A stretch of DNA of 17,093 nt from assembly GCA_964388455.1 (NCBI GenBank), contig CAYMAN010000035.1, positions 1-17,093 on the forward strand, read 5' to 3'. The notes beneath the pieces were generated by a model. The model did no database searches. It was given only the letters and a program-made list of their open reading frames with translations, and was not told the DNA's origin. The stretch is from JBBRWO01 sp964388455 (GTDB taxonomy: Bacteria; Actinomycetota; Coriobacteriia; Anaerosomatales; JAAXUF01). Both the position numbers and the translations under genes were made by a program. This document shows positions 1-7,046 of this stretch, one piece after another (position 1 is the stretch's first letter; the number at the start of each line of letters is the position of its first letter).

Positions 1-62
1 TCGCCCGTCTTGCCACTGCTCATACATCCTGCGATCACATGCAAGCGACCAACGTGTGCCAC
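1..62 (-). CDS. Thymidine kinase-like P-loop protein, 5' end only (partial)
   Basis: Only the first 20 codons are in the window. They read from a GTG at 62 and include HVIAGCMSSGKT, a Walker A loop close to the N-terminal GxMxSGKT signature of type II thymidine kinases, which phosphorylate thymidine with ATP in salvage. A very good ribosome binding site (AAGGAGG at 70-76, 7 nt before the GTG) supports a real gene start and this start codon. The usual Phe of the thymidine kinase MFSGKT motif is Ser here, and the rest of the protein is missing, so another P-loop NTPase is possible. The gene is divergent from the aminotransferase at 155, with about 92 nt between them. Confidence 0.5.
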   Translation of the reverse strand, partial: MAHVGRLHVIAGCMSSGKTG

Positions 63-69
63 GCGACTA

Positions 70-76
70 CCTCCTT
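70..76 (-). promoter_or_regulatory. Ribosome binding site AAGGAGG for the leftward gene
   Basis: The complement of CCTCCTT at 70-76 is AAGGAGG, a near-perfect anti-16S sequence 7 nt upstream of the GTG at 62. It is the main reason for calling the truncated gene at the left edge. Confidence 0.7.
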
Positions 77-154
77 ATGGACCGGAGCCTACAGCATACC
101 TCTGACATGACCGCGAATCGCCCGCGTGTCAGTGTGATGTGGTAGAAACCCTCT

Positions 155-988
155 ATGACAACGACGTATCTCTACCTCAACGGGGACATCATCCCAGCCG
201 ACTCCGCCTGCATCTCGCCGTACGACATCGGCCTGCTGCGCGGCTTCGCCGTTTTCGACCTTCTGCGCACCGTCCACGGCCGGCCGTTCCTTCTGGGCGA
301 GCACCTCAAGCGCCTGCGCGAGTCGGCCGCCCATCTCGGGCTGCAGGTACCTCGCAGCGACGCGGAGATCGCCGAGATCATCGACGAGCTGCTCGAGCGC
401 AACGGCCACGAGGAGGCGACAGTCCGCCTGGTGCTCACCGGTGGCGTCTCCCCCGACGGCATGCAGTTCGACGCTGCCAAACCCACCTTCTTCATCCTCA
501 CAGCTGACATTCACCTGCCGCCGGACTCGCTGTACTCCGAGGGCGGCAAGCTGGTCTCCCACCTTCACCGCCGAGAAGCCCCGCTCGCCAAGACCACCAA
601 CTACCTGACCATGCTCCAGCAGCGCCCCGTCACAGACGCCGCGGGCGCCATGGACCTGCTCTACCACGACGGCGAGCACGTCTTCGAGGCGGCCAGTGCT
701 AGCGTCTACTTCGTGCGCGACAACACCATCCTTGCGCCCCGCAACAGCGTGCTGTGGGGGACCATCGGGTCGTACGTGCTCGAGCTCGCGCGCGGCCGCT
801 ACGACGTCTTATTCACCGACATCACGCTCGCCGACGCCTTCTCGGCAGACGAGGTGTTCTTGACGTCGACCACGCGCGCGGTCGTGCCGATCACCGCGAT
901 CGACGACACGGTCATCGGCGACGGTACGCCGGGGCCGATCACGCGGGAGCTTATGGCCGCCTATCGTGAGGCGGCTTTCGGAGAGTGA
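155..988 (+). CDS. Class IV PLP-dependent aminotransferase (BCAT / D-amino acid transaminase / aminodeoxychorismate lyase fold)
   Basis: The 277-residue protein has the usual length and layout of fold-type IV PLP enzymes. The N-terminal YLYLNGDIIPADSACISPYD and LLRGFAVFDLLRT segment is the family's early active-site region. Lys146 in APLAKTTNY is the expected Schiff-base lysine. Glu178 in VFEAASASVYFV matches the conserved E of the E-x-x-x-S-N-x-F motif, with Ala/Val substitutions; this Glu pairs with the PLP ring nitrogen. The TSTTRAVVP segment near residue 240 is the C-terminal phosphate-binding loop. The substrate cannot be fixed from sequence: branched-chain amino acids, D-amino acids and aminodeoxychorismate are all served by this family. 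No clear ribosome binding site precedes the ATG (TAGAAACCCTCT lies just upstream), so the message may be leaderless or weakly translated. The next small gene follows after 61 nt on the same strand. Confidence 0.85.
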   Translation: MTTTYLYLNGDIIPADSACISPYDIGLLRGFAVFDLLRTVHGRPFLLGEHLKRLRESAAHLGLQVPRSDAEIAEIIDELLERNGHEEATVRLVLTGGVSPDGMQFDAAKPTFFILTADIHLPPDSLYSEGGKLVSHLHRREAPLAKTTNYLTMLQQRPVTDAAGAMDLLYHDGEHVFEAASASVYFVRDNTILAPRNSVLWGTIGSYVLELARGRYDVLFTDITLADAFSADEVFLTSTTRAVVPITAIDDTVIGDGTPGPITRELMAAYREAAFGE

Positions 989-1049
989 CGAGAGACGGCT
1001 CGGGAACGCCGGGCGGTCAACGAGCTAGCGACGAACCGGGTTGGGTGCG

Positions 1050-1316
1050 ATGGCTGTCGAGACGCGTGAAGAGGCGCTCGCTTTCGTGGATGCGATGCGA
1101 CTGACCATCCAGGGCAAGGTCGGGTTCAGGTGGATGACCGAGCGGCTCTCGGAACTCACCTCCTACTTGGATGCGCTCGCTGATGAGAACGGACGGCTCA
1201 ACGCCTTCATCGAACAGTCCGGCGCGCGCGAAGCGTACGACGCCTTCTCGGCGACGGTCGGTGAAGAGGCTGCTGCCCCGCTTGATGCAGACGACAGTCT
1301 CCCGAGCAACGAGTAG
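1050..1316 (+). CDS. Small hypothetical protein, 88 aa, helical
   Basis: I do not recognise this protein. It is 88 residues from the ATG at 1050; a TTG at 1041 in the same frame would add three residues, but neither start has a strong ribosome binding site. The sequence is rich in charged residues and predicted helical. Its central stretch (about residues 30-58, TERLSELTSYLDAL followed by ENGRLNAFI) has the hydrophobic spacing of a short coiled coil. The tail is acidic and low in complexity. There are no cysteines, signal peptide or membrane segment. It sits 61 nt after the aminotransferase on the same strand, so the two may be co-transcribed. Its codon use resembles the neighbouring genes. 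Confidence 0.55.
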   Translation: MAVETREEALAFVDAMRLTIQGKVGFRWMTERLSELTSYLDALADENGRLNAFIEQSGAREAYDAFSATVGEEAAAPLDADDSLPSNE

Positions 1317-1423
1317 AACCGGCGGCTAGCGCTCCCCCTTCTCGGCCGAAAGCTGTAGACTCTCCCGATGCGCTGGCTCGTCTGGGCCTCGCCCACGACA
1401 GTCAACCCGAGAAGCGGTGCCCC

Positions 1424-1762
1424 ATGAGCGATCTGCCCAAGTGTCCTGAGTGCGGTTCTGAGTTCACCTACGACGACGGAACCGTGCTCAACTGCCCCGA
1501 GTGCGGTCACGAGTGGCCCCGCGGGGCCGCCAACCAGGCCGACGACGGCCTCGCTGTGCGGGATTCCAACGGCAACGTGCTCAAGGACGGCGACACCGTC
1601 ACGGTCATCAAGGACCTGAAGGTGAAGGGCACGTCGGGCGCGATCAAGGTCGGCACCAAGGTGCGCAACATCAAGCTCGTCGAGGGCGACCACAACATCG
1701 ACTGCAAGGTCGAAGGCATCGGCCCGATCGCGCTGAAGTCAAAGTACGTGAAGAAGGTCTAG
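1424..1762 (+). CDS. yjdM: PhnA/YjdM-family zinc-ribbon protein
   Basis: The 112-residue protein matches the PhnA (YjdM) family over its whole length. An N-terminal zinc ribbon has two CPEC knuckles (CPECGSEFTY at residue 7 onward and CPECGHEW near residue 24). It is followed by the conserved C-terminal beta domain with VRDSNGNVLKDGDTVTVIKDLKVKG and a KSKYVKKV end. The family is often annotated as alkylphosphonate uptake protein, but that name comes from early operon mapping. It is not phosphonoacetate hydrolase, and its molecular role is not settled. The ATG is preceded by GAGAAG. The gene converges on the antiporter gene, with only 22 nt between their stop codons. Nothing around it points to phosphonate metabolism. 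Confidence 0.9.
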   Translation: MSDLPKCPECGSEFTYDDGTVLNCPECGHEWPRGAANQADDGLAVRDSNGNVLKDGDTVTVIKDLKVKGTSGAIKVGTKVRNIKLVEGDHNIDCKVEGIGPIALKSKYVKKV

Positions 1763-1784
1763 TCGGGACCCGGCTGGCGTTCGG

Positions 1785-3551
1785 CTACGACACGCCACCG
1801 TCTTCGCCGTCGAGCGGCGGTGGTCCGGGCTCGGTCGCTTCGCGAGAGAACGTTCGCGCCATCCGCCGCCATCCTTCACGCGTTTCGCCGATGGTGCGCT
1901 TGATGTCGTCTCGGGGAACCAGAAAACGCCCCAGAACGCGGGAATAGACCTCGATGGAGATCTCGAGCTCGTCGGCGACGACATCGTCGGCACCCAGCTC
2001 GTGGAGTGCCTCGACCTCCTTGAGGTAGCGCGTTCTGACCAGAATGAACGCCTGCGGGGCGAGCCGCCGCGCGTTCACGGTGATCCGCCGAGCAGCCGCC
2101 GCGTCGTTGATAGCGATTACGATTGCCCGGGCTGCGGGCGCCCCGGCGTCGAGCAACACCGCATCGTTGGTCGCGTCACCGTAGCTGACATGATCGCCCG
2201 CGGCGCGTTGGGCCAGCACCGTATCGGCGTTCATCTCGATTATCGAGTATGGGATGCTGAATCTGGCCGCGGTGCGAGCGACACTACGCCCAGTCACACC
2301 AAAGCCGATGATCAGCACGTGGTCGCGAGGGGTGTGGTCAGCCGCAGGCACCTCGGAGAATCGACCGTCACGAAGCGCCCGGGGCAGCGGAAGCGCCTGT
2401 ATCGCTGCCGCCAGACGTGGGCCCCCCGCGATCAGCACAGGAGTGATCATCATGCTGGCCACAGCGGTGTCGAGAATCGTCTGGTACATCTCGTTTCCGA
2501 GAAGACCCACCAACACCGCAGCCTGCGCCGCGACCAAGGAGAACTCCCCTATCTGTCCCAACGCCACACCGCCGAGGACAGCGTTGCGAATCGGAAGGCC
2601 CAACGCCACCCCGGAGACGACACCGACCAGCGGCTTGATCACGATGATGCCCAAGGTCAGCAGCGCCATGCGCACCGGGTGCTCGAGAAGGAAGCCGACA
2701 TCGAGCAGCATCCCGATGGAGACGAAGAACAGGCTCATGAACACATCTCGGAACGGCAGGATCACTCCGACCGCCTGATGCGAGTACTCGGATTCAGAGA
2801 TGATGATGCCGGCGAGAAACGCACCGAGCGCCAGCGACAACCCTGCGGCCTGCGTCATGAGCGCGATGCCCGTGCAGAATCCCAGAACCACCAGCAGGAA
2901 CGCCTCGTTGCTGCCGGTCTTGGCGACGCGATACAGCAACCACGGAACCACCCAGCGGTACAGGATGAAGGCCACCGCCAGCACGGCCACGACCTTGACC
3001 ACCGCGACCAGAACCGCCCCGTCTGAGCTCGCCGCAGCCACTCCTGCGAGAACCGGCGCAGCGAGCATGATCGGGACGACTGCGATGTCCTGAAACACCA
3101 GCACGCCAAAGACCATGCGACCGTGGGGCGATTCGAGCTCGGCACGTTCCTGCAGCAGTTTGAGGACCACCGCGGTGCTGGACAACGCCACAACGAAGCC
3201 GACGTAGATGCTCTGACTCGCGCCCGATCCGAGGAGGAAGGTCGCTGTGCCGACGATTGCGGCCGTCCCGAACAGCTGCACGCTCCCACCGACGAAGAGT
3301 TGCCGGCGCAGGTCGATGAGGTGCCCGAGTGAGAACTCGAGCCCAATCACGAACAGCAGCAGCACGACGCCGATCTCGGACACGAGTTCGATCTCGTGCG
3401 CGCCGGCCACCAACCCGGTGACGTCAGGTCCCGCGATGATTCCCGCAAACAGGAATCCCACGACCGAGGGGACACGTAGCCGGTGGCAGATCAGAACGGC
3501 CGCAACCGCAAGGGCGAAGATCACGGTGATGTCCTGCAAGGCCTGGAACAT
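1785..3551 (-). CDS. CPA2-family monovalent cation:proton antiporter with RCK/TrkA-N domain (KefB-like)
   Basis: The 588-residue protein has two parts. Residues 1 to about 385 are a multi-pass CPA2 transporter with about 12 hydrophobic segments. They carry the family's FQDIAVVP motif (153-160), the GxFLAGxxxSES segment (243-254) and GQIGEFSLV (332-340). Residues from about 410 form a cytoplasmic Rossmann RCK/TrkA-N domain starting HVLIIGFGVTGRSVA, with the GxGxxG nucleotide-binding loop and the acidic residue (IIEMN) at the end of the second strand. Members exchange K+ or Na+ for H+ under nucleotide or glutathione-adduct control; the ion cannot be read from sequence. A charged, proline-rich tail ends the protein. 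It starts 73 nt after the orr stop on the same strand and could be its distal operon member. The ATG lacks a strong ribosome binding site. Confidence 0.88.
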   Translation of the reverse strand: MFQALQDITVIFALAVAAVLICHRLRVPSVVGFLFAGIIAGPDVTGLVAGAHEIELVSEIGVVLLLFVIGLEFSLGHLIDLRRQLFVGGSVQLFGTAAIVGTATFLLGSGASQSIYVGFVVALSSTAVVLKLLQERAELESPHGRMVFGVLVFQDIAVVPIMLAAPVLAGVAAASSDGAVLVAVVKVVAVLAVAFILYRWVVPWLLYRVAKTGSNEAFLLVVLGFCTGIALMTQAAGLSLALGAFLAGIIISESEYSHQAVGVILPFRDVFMSLFFVSIGMLLDVGFLLEHPVRMALLTLGIIVIKPLVGVVSGVALGLPIRNAVLGGVALGQIGEFSLVAAQAAVLVGLLGNEMYQTILDTAVASMMITPVLIAGGPRLAAAIQALPLPRALRDGRFSEVPAADHTPRDHVLIIGFGVTGRSVARTAARFSIPYSIIEMNADTVLAQRAAGDHVSYGDATNDAVLLDAGAPAARAIVIAINDAAAARRITVNARRLAPQAFILVRTRYLKEVEALHELGADDVVADELEISIEVYSRVLGRFLVPRDDIKRTIGETREGWRRMARTFSREATEPGPPPLDGEDGGVS

Positions 3552-3576
3552 GGGCGCGTCTCGGGTTCTCTCGGCT

Positions 3577-3596
3577 GTCTCGCGTCAATCCGAGAC
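3577..3596. other. Short inverted repeat between orr and the antiporter gene
   Basis: GTCTCG and CGAGAC form a 6-bp stem around an 8-nt loop in the 73-nt gap between orr and the antiporter gene. A further GTCTCG lies at 3558-3563. No T-run follows on the minus strand, so this is not a convincing terminator. It could be an mRNA processing or attenuation hairpin, or chance. Confidence 0.25.
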
Positions 3597-3624
3597 TATC
3601 ACGACATCGTGGCGCGTTGCGTCG

Positions 3625-4701
3625 CTAGACCTCTCCGACGAACACCACGTCCACGTACGGCGACGTGCACAGCGCCAACACCGCCGAGTAGCCCGGCGTG
3701 AACTCGATCGCGTCGCCGACAGCAGGCGGCACCGGCAGGTCGTCGACATCGAGCACCAAGTGATCGCTGGAAGCTCCCAGCACTTCCACGCGCGCATCGA
3801 CCGGGACGAGCGATGACGGCGGAACGTCCTGGCGCCCCACCGCACAGATCGCTCGCAGACGCAGGCCACGGTCCTCGAACACCGGCGATCCGCCAAACGC
3901 GTCCTGCGCGCTGGTGCCGATCGGCTTGCTCGGCTTGACCTTGCACTCGATCACCGGCGCGGAGAAGACGAGCGCGTCGGCGTGGAGCTCGAGCCCCGGA
4001 ATCTGCTCGCGCGTCGCCGGGTCGACGCCCAATACGATGGCCTCGCCGATGCGCAGGTTGTCGATGGCGCTGGGCGCGTGGCCGTGCATCACGGGATCGA
4101 GAGATGTCGAGCTGCCGCCGGAAATGATGAGGCCGTGACCCAACTGCTCCTCCGCGGCCGCAACGAGGTCCGCCAGCAGCGCCAGGTTGCGCTCGTCGGG
4201 AACGATGGCGCCGTAGCAGGTCAGGCTCGCGCCCAGCCCGATGATGTCGAGATTCTCCATCGCCGAGACCGCCGAGAGGAACGCCGGCACCTCCTCGGGC
4301 ATCATGCCCTCGCGCAGATCGCCGATGTCGACCATCGCGAGGATTGAGTGGCGGCGGTCGGCGCGCGCAGCTGCGGCATCGAGAGCCTCGGCAATCGCGA
4401 TCTCACTGATCGCAGATACGTCCACGAGGCGTACGGTCTCATCGGCGAGCGCGGGTGCTGGGGCGCGCACCAGCCAGACCGGTGCGGTGATACCGGCCTC
4501 GCGCAAACGCTCGACGTTCTCGAGACGCGACTCGCCGAGCGCGGTGACGCCGCCAGCGAGCATCGCGCGCGCGACCTCCGGAGCACCGCAGGTCACCTTG
4601 GTGATGCCGACGATGTCGACGCCCGGCAACGCCGAGACGACTGCGCGGGCGTTCGCTTCGATCTTGGCGAGGTCGATGGTGAGTGTGGCTTTGGCGAGCA
4701 T
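3625..4701 (-). CDS. orr: Alanine/ornithine racemase-family PLP enzyme, probable ornithine racemase
   Basis: The 358-residue protein has the fold-type III (alanine racemase N-terminal) barrel. Lys35 in VGITKVTCGAP is the PLP lysine. LGESRLENVERLRE (55-68), DIGDLREGMMPEEV (125-138), GLGASLTCYGAIVPDERN (155-172), ISGGSSTSL (193-201) and NLRIGEAIVLGVD (215-227) are characteristic of the alanine/ornithine racemase group rather than of cell-wall alanine racemases. In ornithine fermenters Orr converts L- to D-ornithine, the substrate of the cobalamin-dependent OraSE mutase. The assignment is strengthened by the GlmL-like gene 37 nt upstream and an oraE 3' end on the same strand further right. An AAAGG ribosome binding site lies 8 nt before the ATG. 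Substrate specificity is inferred from family and context, not proven. Confidence 0.85.
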   Translation of the reverse strand: MLAKATLTIDLAKIEANARAVVSALPGVDIVGITKVTCGAPEVARAMLAGGVTALGESRLENVERLREAGITAPVWLVRAPAPALADETVRLVDVSAISEIAIAEALDAAAARADRRHSILAMVDIGDLREGMMPEEVPAFLSAVSAMENLDIIGLGASLTCYGAIVPDERNLALLADLVAAAEEQLGHGLIISGGSSTSLDPVMHGHAPSAIDNLRIGEAIVLGVDPATREQIPGLELHADALVFSAPVIECKVKPSKPIGTSAQDAFGGSPVFEDRGLRLRAICAVGRQDVPPSSLVPVDARVEVLGASSDHLVLDVDDLPVPPAVGDAIEFTPGYSAVLALCTSPYVDVVFVGEV

Positions 4702-4738
4702 CTGCGGAGCCTTTCAGTGGTGGCGGGTCGGGCGGCGG

Positions 4739-6097
4739 TCAGAGGCCGATCGAGGAGCGCATCAGCGCCACCACGGCATCATCGCCGAAGTGGCTCGCGA
4801 GTGCACCGCACGACGCGAAGAGGTAGCTGGCGTCGAGCGCGCAGACCGCGTCGGCTGGAGGCAGCAGGCGTTCTCCCCCGCTCGTGCGCGAGCGCGTCTG
4901 CTCGAGCAGTGCGAGGCCGCCGGGCAGCCGCGTCAGCGCACCGCCGGTGCCGATCACGAGCCGGCATGCGGTCAGGTCTCGGCCGGTCGCGATGGTCTGG
5001 CGGCCGGTGGGCGTGTACAGGTGCGCGAGCTTGCCCGCGTGGCGCTCGACGCCCGTGACCGCGCAGTAGCGCGCGAGCGCGAGGGCAGCCGCGATCTCCT
5101 CGGACGTGGTGGGGACTGCGGGCGGAAGCGTGGCGGGTCGCTCGGCGGGAGGCATCATCTCGGCGACATGCGTGGCGCTGACGAAGGTGCCGAGATCGCC
5201 CTCGACGGTGCGCTTGGCGCGCGGCTGCGGGTCGACCATCATCGCCGAGAGCTCCGGGCTGCCGTCGGTGATCGAGTGCACGTCGGTGGTCGCGCCGCCG
5301 ACGTCGACGACGACGAGGTCGCCCAGGACCGCCGCGAGCTTCTCGGCGGCGATGAGGACGGCGCCGGGGGTGGGCAGGATACGGCCGGTCACGAACTCGC
5401 CGATGCGCTCCATGCCGGGTGCGTGCGTGATGTGCTCCTCGAACGCGTCGTGGATGACGGCGCGCGCGGGGACGATGTCGAGCTCGTCGATCGCGGGATA
5501 GACGTTGGCCGTCACGCGGACGCGGAAGCCGGCGGTCTCGAGCAGCGCGCGCGCCTCGTCGGCGACGGCGGAGTTGCCCGCGTAGACGACGATCGGGCGC
5601 ACCGCGAGCTCCGTCAGCCGATGGGCGTTGTGGAGCACCGTCTCGATATCGCCGCCCTCGACGCCACCCGCGAGCAGGATCAGGTTGGGGGCCGCCTCGG
5701 CGATGCGCGTGAGGTCGCTGTCGCGCAGCCGACCCGCGGTCTGGTACTTCACCACGGCGCCCGCGCCCAGCGCCGCCTCGCGCGCGGCCATCGCGGTCAT
5801 GCGCGTCGTGAGCCCGTGCACGCTCATGCGCAGTCCGCCCGCCGCCGAGGAGGTCGCGAACGTCACCATCGGCGCCAGAGGCCCGGTCGCGGCCTCGAGC
5901 TGCGAGCGAGCCGCAGCGACACCGATCCCGACGTCGCCGTCAGCGACCGATGTCGGAGCGAACCCCTGGCCGATGAGCTGCGGTTCGGTCGCGGGGAAGC
6001 CGGCAAGGCCGGTGAACGCGGAAACGACCGTGGTGGTCGAGCCGATCTCGGCGACGAGGGCGTCGATGGCGATGGGCGCGAGGTCTGCTGCGCTCAC
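4739..6097 (-). CDS. GlmL/MutL-type ATPase-fold protein of a cobalamin mutase locus
   Basis: The 452-residue protein has the ASKHA (actin/Hsp70/sugar kinase) phosphate-binding signatures of the GlmL/MutL family: LVAEIGSTTTVVSAF (14-28), NLILLAGGVEGGD (138-150), DLVVVDVGGATTDVHS (260-275) and LVIGTGGALTRL near residue 388. Members are encoded beside adenosylcobalamin aminomutases and glutamate mutase. They are thought to act as chaperones or reactivases for the damaged B12 enzyme, though most are not biochemically proven. The gene is unrelated to the DNA-mismatch protein MutL. It starts at a GTG with AGGAG 5 nt upstream and is followed by orr after 37 nt, so the two are almost certainly co-transcribed. 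Its natural partner would be OraE, whose 3' end lies about 10 kb to the right. Confidence 0.87.
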   Translation of the reverse strand: MSAADLAPIAIDALVAEIGSTTTVVSAFTGLAGFPATEPQLIGQGFAPTSVADGDVGIGVAAARSQLEAATGPLAPMVTFATSSAAGGLRMSVHGLTTRMTAMAAREAALGAGAVVKYQTAGRLRDSDLTRIAEAAPNLILLAGGVEGGDIETVLHNAHRLTELAVRPIVVYAGNSAVADEARALLETAGFRVRVTANVYPAIDELDIVPARAVIHDAFEEHITHAPGMERIGEFVTGRILPTPGAVLIAAEKLAAVLGDLVVVDVGGATTDVHSITDGSPELSAMMVDPQPRAKRTVEGDLGTFVSATHVAEMMPPAERPATLPPAVPTTSEEIAAALALARYCAVTGVERHAGKLAHLYTPTGRQTIATGRDLTACRLVIGTGGALTRLPGGLALLEQTRSRTSGGERLLPPADAVCALDASYLFASCGALASHFGDDAVVALMRSSIGL

Positions 6098-6154
6098 GAC
6101 AGCTCCTGCAGTTGCCTTACCGCGCGAGAAACATGGTGGACAGCTTTTGTTTCA

Positions 6155-6177
6155 ACTATTCGGAATTGCCGAATGGT
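6155..6177. promoter_or_regulatory. Dyad-symmetric candidate operator upstream of the GlmL-like gene
   Basis: Arms ACTATTCGG and CCGAATGGT surround a 5-nt AATTG centre, matching at 8 of 9 positions with a perfect ATTCGG/CCGAAT core. The centre is about 70 nt upstream of the GTG start at 6097. Size and position suit a dimeric repressor or activator site for the glmL-like/orr unit. No T-run follows, so a terminator is less likely. The binding protein is unknown. Confidence 0.4.
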
Positions 6178-6292
6178 TGCATCTGGCACGTTTCCCTCAA
6201 CCGGATCGGACACCGTCTAACCCCCTCATGCGGCCGAAATCTGTAACTCCACAATAACAGTAGGAGCTGACATCACAGAGTCCGCACGCGTC

Positions 6293-6321
6293 TTGTCCTG
6301 TGAGTCGTATCGGCGTACCAT
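6293..6321 (+). promoter_or_regulatory. Candidate promoter for yefM-yoeB
   Basis: TTGTCC (6293-6298) and TACCAT (6316-6321) resemble -35 and -10 hexamers, each with 4 of 6 matches to consensus and an ideal 17-nt spacer. They lie directly upstream of the TGTACA palindrome, so a repressor bound there would cover the transcription start. The hexamers are only moderate matches. Confidence 0.4.
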
Positions 6322-6322
6322 T

Positions 6323-6334
6323 ACCTGTACAGGT
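6323..6334. promoter_or_regulatory. Palindromic YefM operator ACCTGTACAGGT
   Basis: A perfect 12-bp palindrome with a TGTACA core at 6326-6331 lies 17 nt upstream of the yefM start. The E. coli YefM-YoeB complex represses its own operon by binding palindromes with exactly this TGTACA core. The site is therefore very likely the autoregulatory operator of this pair. Confidence 0.75.
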
Positions 6335-6351
6335 TACCCTTGGAGGAAGAC

Positions 6352-6603
6352 ATGGACGCCATCCCCTATACGACGCTACGCGCTAACCTCGCCAGCCAGA
6401 TGGATCGGGTGTGCGAAGATCACGCCCCCGTCATCGTGACTCGCAAGGCATCGGCGTCTGTTGTGATGATCTCACTCGACGACTATGAGGCGCTCGAGGA
6501 GACGACGTACCTGCTCCGAAGCCCGAAGAACGCACGCCGGCTGCTGGAGTCCATGGCCAGGCTCGAAGCGGGCGAGGGCACAGAGAAGGAGCTCGCCGAG
6601 TGA
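6352..6603 (+). CDS. yefM: Antitoxin YefM (Phd/YefM family)
   Basis: The 83-residue protein is a Phd/YefM antitoxin. Its N-terminal DNA-binding dimerisation domain has IPYTTLRANLASQMDRVCEDHAPVIVTRK, followed by SVVMISLDDYEALEETTYLLRSPKNARRLLES, which is close to the family consensus. The acidic C-terminal tail is the part that wraps the toxin. The ATG at 6352 is chosen over an upstream in-frame TTG because GGAGG lies 5 nt before it. The product binds and neutralises YoeB and, with it, represses the operon through the TGTACA palindrome just upstream. Its stop codon overlaps the toxin start (GTGA, 6600-6603), which couples their translation. Confidence 0.93.
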   Translation: MDAIPYTTLRANLASQMDRVCEDHAPVIVTRKASASVVMISLDDYEALEETTYLLRSPKNARRLLESMARLEAGEGTEKELAE

Positions 6604-6854
6604 GGGTCGTCTTCGACGAGAATGCGTGGGACGACTACCTCTACTGGCAGAAGACCGACCGCAAGATCGTCCAGCGCATCAACGCGCTCATCAAAGAGAT
6701 CCAGCGCTCACCGTTCACGGGAGTGGGCAAGCCGGAAAGCCTCAAGCACGCCTTGGCGGGGTACTGGTCGCGGCGGATCACGGACGAGCATCGCATCGTC
6801 TATAGGATCAAGGGAGACGAGGTCCAGATCGCCCAGCTGCGATACCACTACTGA
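6600..6854 (+). CDS. yoeB: Toxin YoeB/Txe, ribosome-dependent mRNA endonuclease
   Basis: The 84-residue protein is a full-length YoeB. It has WDDYLYWQKTDRKIVQRIN, GKPESLKH and YWSRRITDEHRIVYRI, and ends in RYHY. The catalytic residues known from E. coli YoeB are all present at the same numbers: Glu46, Arg65, His83 and Tyr84. YoeB cleaves mRNA in the ribosomal A site near start codons and arrests growth when YefM is lost. The start is a GTG overlapping the yefM stop by 4 nt. The toxin looks intact, and since no residue is missing, an active pair is likely. It marks the left edge of the accessory region next to the glmL-like/orr genes. Confidence 0.95.
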   Translation: MRVVFDENAWDDYLYWQKTDRKIVQRINALIKEIQRSPFTGVGKPESLKHALAGYWSRRITDEHRIVYRIKGDEVQIAQLRYHY

Positions 6855-7046
6855 ACGAAGCTCCGCGCGCTTGGCGGTTGTGGTGCTTCTTTGCCAAACA
6901 CTCTTCTGGCGTTCTTCAGTGAAGGCACTCGCCGCAGCGCCTGTGCGTCGGGTCAGGAACCCGAAGAGCAAAAGACGGAAGAAACGAATCCGTATCTCAC
7001 ACTGCCGTAACGTCCGCTCGCGCTGGTGCCGATGCCCATAGCCAAC

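Noticed and set aside
1424..1762. PhnA as phosphonoacetate hydrolase
   Set aside because: The protein is a 112-residue zinc-ribbon protein of the YjdM family. The hydrolase that shares the name is a much larger, unrelated metalloenzyme.
3577..3596. Hairpin between orr and the antiporter gene as a transcription terminator
   Set aside because: The stem is only 6 bp, the loop is 8 nt and no T-run follows, so read-through into the antiporter gene remains plausible.
4739..6097. Reading the GlmL-like protein as DNA mismatch repair MutL
   Set aside because: The motifs are those of an ASKHA-fold protein (IGSTTTVV, DVGGATTD), not of a GHKL ATPase. The shared name MutL is coincidental.
4241..6220. 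A 659-codon open frame on the plus strand across the orr and glmL-like genes
   Set aside because: It is the antisense shadow of two well-supported genes in GC-rich DNA. Its translation is low-complexity, Arg/Gly/Asp-rich and matches no family, and it has no ribosome binding site.
6098..6351. Direct repeats or attachment sites at the two ends of the putative island
   Set aside because: Reading 6098-6351 against 16335-16480 by eye gave no convincing shared repeat, and no integrase, transposase or tRNA is present, so no att site or target duplication is claimed.
6855..7046. A possible small gene in the gap between yoeB and the PLDc_N protein
   Set aside because: Frames here give basic, low-complexity peptides without a ribosome binding site or known motif. 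I see nothing supportable in this gap of about 190 nt.
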